From NCBI RefSeq assembly GCF_023195695.1, contig NZ_JALPQG010000008.1, forward strand, positions 124,001-188,000: a stretch of 64,000 nt of DNA, in the 5' to 3' direction. Positions within the stretch are counted from its first letter, which is position 1. The number at the start of each line of letters is the position of its first letter. A program made the translations under genes and the position numbers. The notes beneath the pieces are model-generated. The model was not told where the DNA came from. It did no database searches and worked only from the letters and a program-made list of their open reading frames with translations. The DNA comes from Aliiroseovarius sp. S1339 (GTDB lineage: Bacteria > Pseudomonadota > Alphaproteobacteria > Rhodobacterales > Rhodobacteraceae). This document shows positions 57,759-64,000 of the stretch, piece by piece.

Positions 57759-57794
57759 AACCCCCGAAGGTTAGCTCCTTCGGGGGTTTTCTTT
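57759..57794 (+). terminator. Intrinsic terminator of ftsH
   Basis: CCCCCGAAGG (57761-57770) and CCTTCGGGGG (57777-57786) form a perfect stem with a 6-nt loop, followed by TTTTC. It ends the ybgC-ftsH gene run. Confidence 0.85.
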
Positions 57795-57880
57795 GTTGCC
57801 GGCTTTGCGCAGGAAACGGGTCGCCTGCGCCCGGTTACGTTTGGCATCAATGGCCACAACAAGGTCATTGGAAAAGACAT

Positions 57881-58798
57881 ATGAAACAACCGCCTTCCTT
57901 GTCACTGGACATTGCAAGTTTTGCCATGCTTGTGCTTCTGGCCGCCATCTGGGGCGGGTCGTTCTTCTTTGCTGAGGTCGCATTGCGAGAATTGTCACCC
58001 CTAACCATCACCCTTCATCGGGTGTTCTGGGCGGTGCCGATCCTGTGGCTGATCGTGCGTGCCAAACGCATCCAGCTGCCAAGATCGCCCCGGATCTGGG
58101 GCAGCTATCTGGTGATGGGCGCGTTGAATAACGCGATCCCGTTCACCCTGATTTTCTGGGGGCAGACCCAAATTGAAAGCGGCATGGCGTCAATTCTGAA
58201 CGCCACGACGGCGGTGTTAGGTGCGGTGGTGGCCGGGCTTTTGTTGAAAGACGAACCCCTGACCCCGCGCAAACTGATAGGCGCCGCACTGGGTGTGGTC
58301 GGGGTTGGTTTCATCATGGGGCGTGGGATATTGTCTGACTTCAACCTGGCAAATCTAGCCCAACTTGCAGTGTTGGCGGCGGCCTTGTCCTATGCGTTTG
58401 CCAGCGTCTGGGGCAGGGTGCAGCTTGCCGCGCAGCCGCCCTTGATGAACGCGCTTGGGATGGTGATGGGCAGCGTTGTTCTGATGGTGCCGATCGTCCT
58501 TCTTGTCGATGGGGTGCCAAGCGTGCATCTGTCGCTTCCGGTGTGGGGCGCTGTGTTTGGCATTTCGGCCTTGTCGACGTCGCTGGCCTATGTGCTGTAT
58601 TTCGCCATCCTCGTTCGGGCGGGCGCGGCCAATCTGATGCTGGTCACGCTGTTGGTCCCACCCTTTGCCATTGCACTTGGCGTGATGTTTCTTGGTGAAA
58701 GCCTGCCAGCCAGTGCCTATCTGGGCTTTGGCGTCATCGCGCTTGGCCTTGTTGTGACCGATGGGCGCTTGCTGGGTAAGTTACGTGGCAAGCAGTGA
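57881..58798 (+). CDS. EamA/DMT-family transporter
   Basis: Inner-membrane protein (305 aa) with ten predicted helices in two EamA repeats, the first starting at AMLVLLAAIWGGSFFFAEVAL and the second around ANLAQLAVLAAALSYAFASVWG. Exports or imports small metabolites; substrate unknown. The ATG at 57881 gives MKQPPSLSLD; upstream frame is not coding. Confidence 0.9.
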   Translation: MKQPPSLSLDIASFAMLVLLAAIWGGSFFFAEVALRELSPLTITLHRVFWAVPILWLIVRAKRIQLPRSPRIWGSYLVMGALNNAIPFTLIFWGQTQIESGMASILNATTAVLGAVVAGLLLKDEPLTPRKLIGAALGVVGVGFIMGRGILSDFNLANLAQLAVLAAALSYAFASVWGRVQLAAQPPLMNALGMVMGSVVLMVPIVLLVDGVPSVHLSLPVWGAVFGISALSTSLAYVLYFAILVRAGAANLMLVTLLVPPFAIALGVMFLGESLPASAYLGFGVIALGLVVTDGRLLGKLRGKQ

Positions 58799-58885
58799 CA
58801 CGCGGCGTTGCACATCGTCAGCTTTTGGTTTGCGCTTGTCTGTCCTGACCGCCAAGATGCACGCAGTTTTAGACGAGGAGCCTGG

Positions 58886-59470
58886 ATGCCCGCCCTTATC
58901 CCTACCGACCACTACGCCACGATCACGTGGTTGGGTAAAACCGCAGACCGCGACGCGACGCTGACCTCGGTCGCGTGCGATGCGGTCGAGCTGAATTACG
59001 AGGGCATCATTGGCGAGGCACGGTCTGGCATAACGCGATCCTCGTGCCCGCGCGTGACCAACCAGTATCCGCTTGGCACCGAAATTCGAAATGTCCGACA
59101 GATCTCGGTTCTGTCCGCAGAAGAGCTGGCCGAAATCGCAAGCGCGCTGGATTTAGACCAGATCGACCCTGCATGGTTGGGCGCGTCGATGGTGGTCGAG
59201 GGGCTGCCCGACTTCACGCACTTGCCGCCCTCGGCGCGACTTCAGGCGGATAACGGCGCGGCATTGGTGGTGGATATGGAAAACCGCCCCTGCAATTACG
59301 TCAGCCGCGAATTGGAACGTGTGCGGCCAGGGCACGGACTTGGCTTCAAGCCTGCCGCCAAGGACAAACGCGGTGTCACGGTCTGGGTCGAACATCCGGG
59401 CACGCTGAAGCTGGGGGATCAGTTACGTCTGCATATTCCCGACCAAAGGGCGTGGCAGCCCACGGGGTAG
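58886..59470 (+). CDS. MOSC-domain protein
   Basis: Molybdenum cofactor sulfurase C-terminal domain protein (194 aa). The conserved cysteine is Cys136 in MENRPCNYVS, the family sulfur-handling residue; the body contains NQYPLGTEIRNVRQISVLS and GLGFKPAAKDKRGVTVWVEHPG. RBS GAGGAG lies 5 nt upstream of the ATG. Stand-alone MOSC proteins may carry sulfur to Mo enzymes or reduce N-hydroxy compounds. Confidence 0.88.
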   Translation: MPALIPTDHYATITWLGKTADRDATLTSVACDAVELNYEGIIGEARSGITRSSCPRVTNQYPLGTEIRNVRQISVLSAEELAEIASALDLDQIDPAWLGASMVVEGLPDFTHLPPSARLQADNGAALVVDMENRPCNYVSRELERVRPGHGLGFKPAAKDKRGVTVWVEHPGTLKLGDQLRLHIPDQRAWQPTG

Positions 59471-59556
59471 GGCGTTATTGGCCGGTGATCCCGCCAGCCT
59501 TGGCGCAGCCGGGCCGACGGGCTTTCCGACGAATTCTGCGGCAAACATGTCGGATT

Positions 59557-59575
59557 CCACCCTATGGGGGGGTAT
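59557..59575. promoter_or_regulatory. G-tract site resembling CsoR/FrmR-family operators
   Basis: CCACCCTATGGGGGGGTAT combines a short C-tract and a seven-G tract ending in TAT, the type of sequence recognised by FrmR/RcnR/CsoR repressors. It is 94 bp upstream of fhs. No such repressor gene is in the window. Pattern-based only. Confidence 0.35.
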
Positions 59576-59603
59576 CAGTGCAGATATGTATCGAAAAGCA
59601 TAT

Positions 59604-59630
59604 GATCGCAGGATTTACAGGGCTGCGATC
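59604..59630 (+). repeat. Inverted repeat in the fhs leader
   Basis: GATCGCAG (59604-59611) and CTGCGATC (59623-59630) are exact complements across an 11-nt loop, 39 bp before the fhs ATG. It could form an RNA hairpin in the leader or be a regulator site. It does not match a riboswitch I recognise. Confidence 0.4.
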
Positions 59631-59668
59631 TGACCAGAGCAAAAGCGCACCAATCTGAAGGATCTGCC

Positions 59669-61345
59669 ATGAGCTATAAATCCGACATCGAAATTGCCCG
59701 CGAAGCCAAGAAACGCCCGATCCAAGAAATCGGCGACAAGCTGGGCATTCCGACCGAACACCTGCTTCCCTTCGGCCATGATAAGGCGAAGGTAAGTCAG
59801 GATTTCATCAACTCGGTGCAGGACCGCGAGGATGGCAAGCTGATCCTTGTGACCGCGATCAACCCGACGCCTGCGGGTGAAGGCAAGACGACGACGACCG
59901 TGGGTCTGGGTGATGGCCTGAACCGGATTGGCAAAAAGGCGATGATCTGCATCCGCGAAGCGTCGCTTGGGCCGAACTTCGGGATGAAGGGTGGTGCGGC
60001 TGGTGGTGGTTACGCGCAGGTCGTGCCGATGGAGGATATGAACCTTCATTTCACCGGCGATTTCCACGCCATCACTTCGGCGCACAGCCTGTTGTCGGCG
60101 ATGATCGACAACCACATCTATTGGGGCAACGAGCTTGAGATTGACGAACGCCGTATTGCGTGGCGTCGCGTGGTCGACATGAACGACCGCGCACTGCGCG
60201 ATATCGTGGTGTCGCTGGGTGGTGTATCAAACGGCTTCGCACGTCAGACGGGGTATGACATCACCGTCGCGTCTGAGGTCATGGCGATCCTGTGTCTGTC
60301 CAACAATCTGTCAGACTTGGAGAAGCGTCTGGGCGACATCATCGTGGCTTATACCCGCGAACGCAAAGCGATCTATTGCCGCGACATCGGCGCGCATGGC
60401 GCAATGACAGTGCTGTTGAAGGACGCGATGCAGCCCAACCTTGTGCAAACCTTGGAAAACAACCCGGCCTTTGTGCATGGCGGCCCGTTTGCCAATATCG
60501 CGCATGGCTGCAACTCGGCGATTGCGACCAAGACCGCGATGAAGCTGACGGATTATGTGGTAACCGAAGCTGGTTTCGGGGCCGATCTGGGTGCCGAGAA
60601 GTTCATGAACATCAAGTGTCGCAAGGCTGGCATTGCGCCGTCTGTCGTGGTGCTGGTTGCCACCGTGCGCGCGATGAAGATGAATGGCGGCGTGGCCAAG
60701 GCCGATCTGGGCGCGGAAAACGTCGCGGCTGTTCAGGCTGGCTGCCCGAACCTTGGTCGCCACATCGAGAACCTCAAATCCTTTGGCGTGCCGGTTGTGG
60801 TGGCGATCAACCACTTTGTCACGGACACCGATGCCGAGGTGCAGGCGGTGAAGGATTATGTGGATAGCCACGGGTCCGAGGCGATCCTGTCGCGCCACTG
60901 GGAACTGGGGTCGGAAGGGTCAGAGGATCTGGCAAAACGTGTGGCCGAGATTGCGGATGCAGACATCGCCAGCTTCGCGCCGATCTATCCCGACGAGATG
61001 CCACTGATGGAGAAAATCGAAACCATCGCCAAGCGCATCTATCGCGCTGACGAGGTTTTGGCCGACAACAAAGTGCGCAACCAGTTGCGCGATTGGGAGG
61101 AAGCCGGATATGGCAACCTGCCGGTCTGTATGGCCAAGACGCAATACAGCTTCTCGACCGACCCGACCTTGCGCGGCGCGCCCACCGGCCATTCGGTGCC
61201 GGTGCGCGAAGTGCGGCTGTCGGCGGGCGCGGGTTTCGTTGTTGTTGTCTGCGGCGAGATCATGACCATGCCGGGCCTGCCGCGTAAACCTGCGGCGCTG
61301 TCCATTGGTCTGAATGACGAAGGAGAGATCGAAGGCCTGTTCTGA
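59669..61345 (+). CDS. fhs: Formate--tetrahydrofolate ligase
   Basis: ATP-dependent synthesis of 10-formyl-THF from formate (558 aa). The nucleotide-binding motif [16 protein letters not shown] is at 65-80, with [20 protein letters not shown] near 105 and the C-terminal core ending [19 protein letters not shown]. Next to folD, it forms a formate-to-methylene-THF route, used by Roseobacter bacteria for formate from methylated compounds. Confidence 0.97.
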   Translation: MSYKSDIEIAREAKKRPIQEIGDKLGIPTEHLLPFGHDKAKVSQDFINSVQDREDGKLILVTAINPTPAGEGKTTTTVGLGDGLNRIGKKAMICIREASLGPNFGMKGGAAGGGYAQVVPMEDMNLHFTGDFHAITSAHSLLSAMIDNHIYWGNELEIDERRIAWRRVVDMNDRALRDIVVSLGGVSNGFARQTGYDITVASEVMAILCLSNNLSDLEKRLGDIIVAYTRERKAIYCRDIGAHGAMTVLLKDAMQPNLVQTLENNPAFVHGGPFANIAHGCNSAIATKTAMKLTDYVVTEAGFGADLGAEKFMNIKCRKAGIAPSVVVLVATVRAMKMNGGVAKADLGAENVAAVQAGCPNLGRHIENLKSFGVPVVVAINHFVTDTDAEVQAVKDYVDSHGSEAILSRHWELGSEGSEDLAKRVAEIADADIASFAPIYPDEMPLMEKIETIAKRIYRADEVLADNKVRNQLRDWEEAGYGNLPVCMAKTQYSFSTDPTLRGAPTGHSVPVREVRLSAGAGFVVVVCGEIMTMPGLPRKPAALSIGLNDEGEIEGLF

Positions 61346-61447
61346 TCAAGACGGGGCGCGGCGCGGGCTTACCTGTTGCCGCGCCCCGGCCTGTTCTGAT
61401 ACCGGTCAGCCCAGAGACCCATTTACACGATACAAGGAGAGTGGGCC

Positions 61448-62350
61448 ATGACAGCTCAGATCATTGATGGCAAAGCCTTCGCGGCCACGGTGCGCGAAAA
61501 GGTCGCCGCCCATGTGGCGCGCGTGAAAGACGAAAGCGGCATCACGCCCGGTCTGGCCGTCGTGCTGGTGGGCGAAGACCCCGCCAGCCAGGTCTATGTC
61601 CGCTCGAAAGGCAAGCAGACCGTCGAAGTCGGCATGAACAGCTATGAGCACAAGTTGGAGGCGGACACGTCCGAGGCCGACCTTCTGGCGCTGATCGGCA
61701 AGCTGAACAATGACTCGGCTGTGCACGGTATTCTTGTGCAATTGCCATTGCCCGGCCATCTGAACGAAGACCTCGTCATCAACTCCATCGACCCGACAAA
61801 AGACGTGGACGGGTTTCACATCTCGAATGTCGGCCTGTTGGGCACGGGGCAGAAGTCCATGGTGCCCTGCACGCCGCTGGGCTGCCTGATGATGCTGCGC
61901 GACCATCACGGGTCGCTGACGGGTCTGGATGCGGTAGTGATTGGCCGGTCCAACATCGTCGGCAAACCGATGGCGCAATTGCTGTTGGGCGACAGTTGCA
62001 CCGTCACCATCGCGCACAGTCGCACCAAAGACTTGCCCGACGTTGTGGGCCGCGCCGATATCGTTGTGGCCGCAGTGGGACGCCCTGAGATGGTGCCTGG
62101 CGACTGGATCAAAGACGGTGCCACGGTGATTGATGTGGGCATCAACCGCATCGACGCGCCCGAGAAGGGCGAGGGCAAGACCCGCCTTGTGGGCGACGTG
62201 CATTTCGAAAGTGCGGCCAAAGTTGCCGGTGCGATTACCCCCGTGCCGGGTGGCGTTGGCCCGATGACGATCGCCTGCCTGCTGGCCAACACCCTGACGG
62301 CGTGCTGCCGTGCAAACGGGCTGGTCGAACCCGAAGGCCTGACCGCCTAA
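61448..62350 (+). CDS. folD: Methylenetetrahydrofolate dehydrogenase/cyclohydrolase
   Basis: Bifunctional NADP-dependent enzyme interconverting methylene-, methenyl- and formyl-THF (300 aa). Catalytic Lys54 is in YVRSKGK, followed by [12 protein letters not shown] and the NADP motif [28 protein letters not shown] lies before the ATG. 102 bp after fhs, probably co-transcribed. Confidence 0.96.
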   Translation: MTAQIIDGKAFAATVREKVAAHVARVKDESGITPGLAVVLVGEDPASQVYVRSKGKQTVEVGMNSYEHKLEADTSEADLLALIGKLNNDSAVHGILVQLPLPGHLNEDLVINSIDPTKDVDGFHISNVGLLGTGQKSMVPCTPLGCLMMLRDHHGSLTGLDAVVIGRSNIVGKPMAQLLLGDSCTVTIAHSRTKDLPDVVGRADIVVAAVGRPEMVPGDWIKDGATVIDVGINRIDAPEKGEGKTRLVGDVHFESAAKVAGAITPVPGGVGPMTIACLLANTLTACCRANGLVEPEGLTA

Positions 62351-62377
62351 ACACCGCGTCAATCAAAGCGCTACCGA

Positions 62378-62403
62378 GGGCGGATTTCGATCCGCCCTTT
62401 TTT
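62378..62403 (+). terminator. Intrinsic terminator of folD
   Basis: GGGCGGAT (62378-62385) and ATCCGCCC (62390-62397) form a perfect stem with a TTCG tetraloop, followed by six T residues. The transcript of fhs-folD very likely ends here. Confidence 0.92.
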
Positions 62404-62604
62404 GTGTGCTCTCGCCTGTTGCCCCAACTGTTGCACGGCGAACACTCTGATCCTGCGTCGGAATTATTTAGAATCGCCCAAAGAAATATTCTGTTAATCT
62501 TTTCAACGTTAACGCGACGCAAAAAAGTCGCGGGCAATTGAGCAGTCGACTGCGGCCATCAAGCCGCGAGGAGAGGGCGTTTTAACAAACGCTGCAGGTA
62601 GAAC

Positions 62605-63657
62605 ATGTCTATTTCCATATATGGTGCCTTTCGCACCAATACGTCTATGTCGGCCAATACGGCGACCTACGCCACGATTGGATCGACGTTCCAGATCAAT
62701 TCTTACAGCAAAATCTCGATCACAGATGGCGGCGACCCTTCGATCATTACAGGCGACAACGTCACGAACGAGACGCCAAATGACCCAAGCCAAACCTACA
62801 ATGGTGAGGTCATCATTTGGGATTATACGATTCAAGTCACCGACGGCTCGAACACCTACGAAGTGGGTGTTATGGACTGGGACATTAACGGCAACGGAAC
62901 GTACCAATGGCCGACCGGTGAACAGGGGTATTTCATTGCGTTTCTGAACGGCGACATACCTCCGGTGAACACGACGCTAACGGTGGTGGCGGTTACAGAT
63001 AACGGACCGTCCATTCCCGTCAGCTCGGTCGTGCCTTGCTTTGTTGCAGGCACGTTGATTGATACGCCTAGCGGGCCGCAGAAGATCGAGAAGCTCAGAG
63101 CGGGCGACGATGTCCTGACGCTGGACAATGGCCCGAAGCGGATCCGCTGGATCGGTGCGCGCACATTAAGTATCCGCGAGATAGTGTTGAAACCAAAGCT
63201 GAAACCGATCCGCATCAAGGCTGGCGCGCTGGGGGCGAACTTGCCGTTGCGCGACCTCTGCGTGTCACCACAACACCGGGTGCTGGTGCGTTCACCCATC
63301 GCCAAACGGATGTTTGGCGGCGAAGAGGCGCTGATCCCGGCCCATAAACTGGTCGACATTCCCGGTATCTTCACCGACACGGTCGACGGGCCGGTGACCT
63401 ACATGCATTTGCTGCTGGACAGCCACGAGATTGTCTTTTCCGAAGGTGCGCCGACCGAAAGCTTGTTCACTGGGAAAGAGGCCCTGAAAAGTGTTGGGGA
63501 CGATGCGTATGACGAGATAATATCGCTGTTTCCCCAACTTGCGGCGTCTGATTACCTGCCCGCAATGGCACGGTTCTGTCCGCCGAAAGGCAAGCACATG
63601 AAAACATTGGTGCGCCGACACGTTTCTAACCAGAAACCGTTATTGGCGGTGCAATAA
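62605..63657 (+). CDS. Hint-domain protein
   Basis: 350-residue protein. The first 140 residues are beta-rich, Thr/Asn/Asp-rich and without a signal peptide. The Hint (Hedgehog/intein) domain begins at Cys145 in VPCFVAGTLIDTPSGPQKIEKLRAGDDVLTL, then CVSPQHRVLVRSPIAKRMFGGEE, MHLLLDSHEIVFSEGAPTESLF near residue 270. Cys145 is the nucleophile position of the autoprocessing fold. The Hint_2 family is common in Roseobacters; cargo and target are unknown. The C-terminus (about 300-350) is basic. The upstream 200 bp are relatively AT-rich. Confidence 0.85.
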   Translation: MSISIYGAFRTNTSMSANTATYATIGSTFQINSYSKISITDGGDPSIITGDNVTNETPNDPSQTYNGEVIIWDYTIQVTDGSNTYEVGVMDWDINGNGTYQWPTGEQGYFIAFLNGDIPPVNTTLTVVAVTDNGPSIPVSSVVPCFVAGTLIDTPSGPQKIEKLRAGDDVLTLDNGPKRIRWIGARTLSIREIVLKPKLKPIRIKAGALGANLPLRDLCVSPQHRVLVRSPIAKRMFGGEEALIPAHKLVDIPGIFTDTVDGPVTYMHLLLDSHEIVFSEGAPTESLFTGKEALKSVGDDAYDEIISLFPQLAASDYLPAMARFCPPKGKHMKTLVRRHVSNQKPLLAVQ

Positions 63658-63681
63658 TCCGTCCCCAGCGCCGTATCAGAT

Positions 63682-64000
63682 CTAATCCTTGAAGTTTGGT
63701 GGGCGTTTCTGCATGCCCGCCACCACGGCCTCCATCTGGTTGGGCTTGCCCATCAAGGCTTCCTGCACGCGGCTTTCAGCGATCAAAGTGTCTTTCACCC
63801 CCATCAACTCGGTGTCGCGGATCAGCGCCTTAGCAGCGCGGATGGCGTCGGGGGATTTCTGCGCGATCTCGGTCGCGAGTGCCTGCGCACGATCCAGTGG
63901 CGTCTCCGACAGTTCGGTAACGAACCCCCAGTTCAACGCCTGACCAGCCTCGAACTGCTCGGCGGAGTAAGTCAGTTTGCGGATTACATCGCCACGCGCC
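63682..64000 (-). CDS. Enoyl-CoA hydratase family protein, C-terminal part
   Basis: The minus-strand frame is open from the window edge at 64000 to the stop at 63682 (106 codons). It reads ARGDVIRKLTYSAEQFEAGQALNWGFVTELSETPLDRAQALATEIAQKSPDAIRAAKALI, the typical crotonase C-terminal helical region, ending RPPNFKD. The N-terminal two thirds, including the oxyanion hole, lie outside the window, so the exact reaction cannot be judged. Confidence 0.85.
   Translation of the reverse strand, partial: ARGDVIRKLTYSAEQFEAGQALNWGFVTELSETPLDRAQALATEIAQKSPDAIRAAKALIRDTELMGVKDTLIAESRVQEALMGKPNQMEAVVAGMQKRPPNFKD

Noticed and set aside
59471-59668. Tetrahydrofolate riboswitch before fhs
   Set aside because: Only a simple 8-bp hairpin is visible; I cannot match a known THF aptamer consensus.
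61406-62362. 318-codon minus-strand frame opposite folD
   Set aside because: No motif; folD on the plus strand is complete with catalytic Lys54 and a terminator.
1-64000. tRNA, rRNA, insertion sequence or CRISPR array
   Set aside because: I scanned the intergenic gaps by eye and saw no cloverleaf with TTCGANTC arm, no transposase frame with terminal repeats and no spaced direct repeats; a tRNA scan would be decisive.

Overview
The window is a piece of an alphaproteobacterial chromosome, most likely from the Rhodobacteraceae/Roseobacter group. This rests on the moderately GC-rich, densely packed genes and on family-typical versions of several proteins: a 1138-residue fused indolepyruvate:ferredoxin oxidoreductase-like protein, CcmE/CcmF/CcmH, a TTG-started FtsH beginning (M)GNARN, a Pro/Glu-rich TolA, DUF2842, DUF1127 and Hint-domain proteins. 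It also rests on a two-gene endolysin/holin cassette of the kind used by Rhodobacterales gene transfer agents (GTAs). About 65 genes are supported. I see no rRNA or tRNA gene, CRISPR array, insertion sequence or prophage structural gene.

Layout. 1-4.3 kb: a LysR regulator (cut by the left edge) divergent from the fused 2-oxoacid:ferredoxin oxidoreductase, with a striking palindrome between them. 4.4-11.3 kb: murI, argC, ccmE, then a tightly overlapping chain (GH108 endolysin, 3TM holin, 62-residue holin-like peptide, 45-residue peptide, 140-residue membrane protein) lodged between ccmE and ccmF-ccmH. 11.4-17.6 kb: a PaaG-like crotonase behind a TetR-style inverted repeat, a GFA-family protein, gltA, gltX and comEC. 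17.7-25.6 kb: a LysR regulator, a DegT-family aminotransferase, then a PuuA-like glutamine synthetase, a glutamine amidotransferase and a complete amino-acid ABC importer, all on the minus strand; this looks like uptake and gamma-glutamylation of an amine or basic amino acid.

25.9-38.7 kb is mostly housekeeping: TerB-like and DUF1330 proteins, an exported protein, pyrG, secG, purA, DUF2842, a large acidic protein, thiamine diphosphokinase, sdaA, DUF454, rpiA and glutathione reductase. 38.8-43.9 kb is an envelope quality-control block: hflK-hflC-DUF2065, a fatty acid desaturase and DegP. 44.0-48.1 kb: a DUF1127 protein, then ruvCAB, an unknown gene and thpR. 48.1-54.5 kb: the Tol-Pal operon (ybgC, tolQ, tolR, tolA, cutC, tolB, pal, cpoB) with an unexpected cutC between tolA and tolB, continuing into tilS and ftsH. 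57.9-64 kb: an EamA transporter, a MOSC protein, fhs and folD (one-carbon metabolism), a Hint-domain protein, and a second crotonase cut by the right edge.

The best candidate for an under-described system is the lysis-like module inside the cytochrome c maturation cluster (6855-8778): an endolysin and holin plus a third, BhlA/UviB-like peptide and two unknown membrane-associated proteins, translationally coupled, preceded by a direct repeat resembling a CtrA site. Several other palindromes (782-808, 11337-11360, 22117-22130, 29233-29337, 44285-44309) are probable regulator sites. Regulatory assignments are inferences from sequence pattern only.
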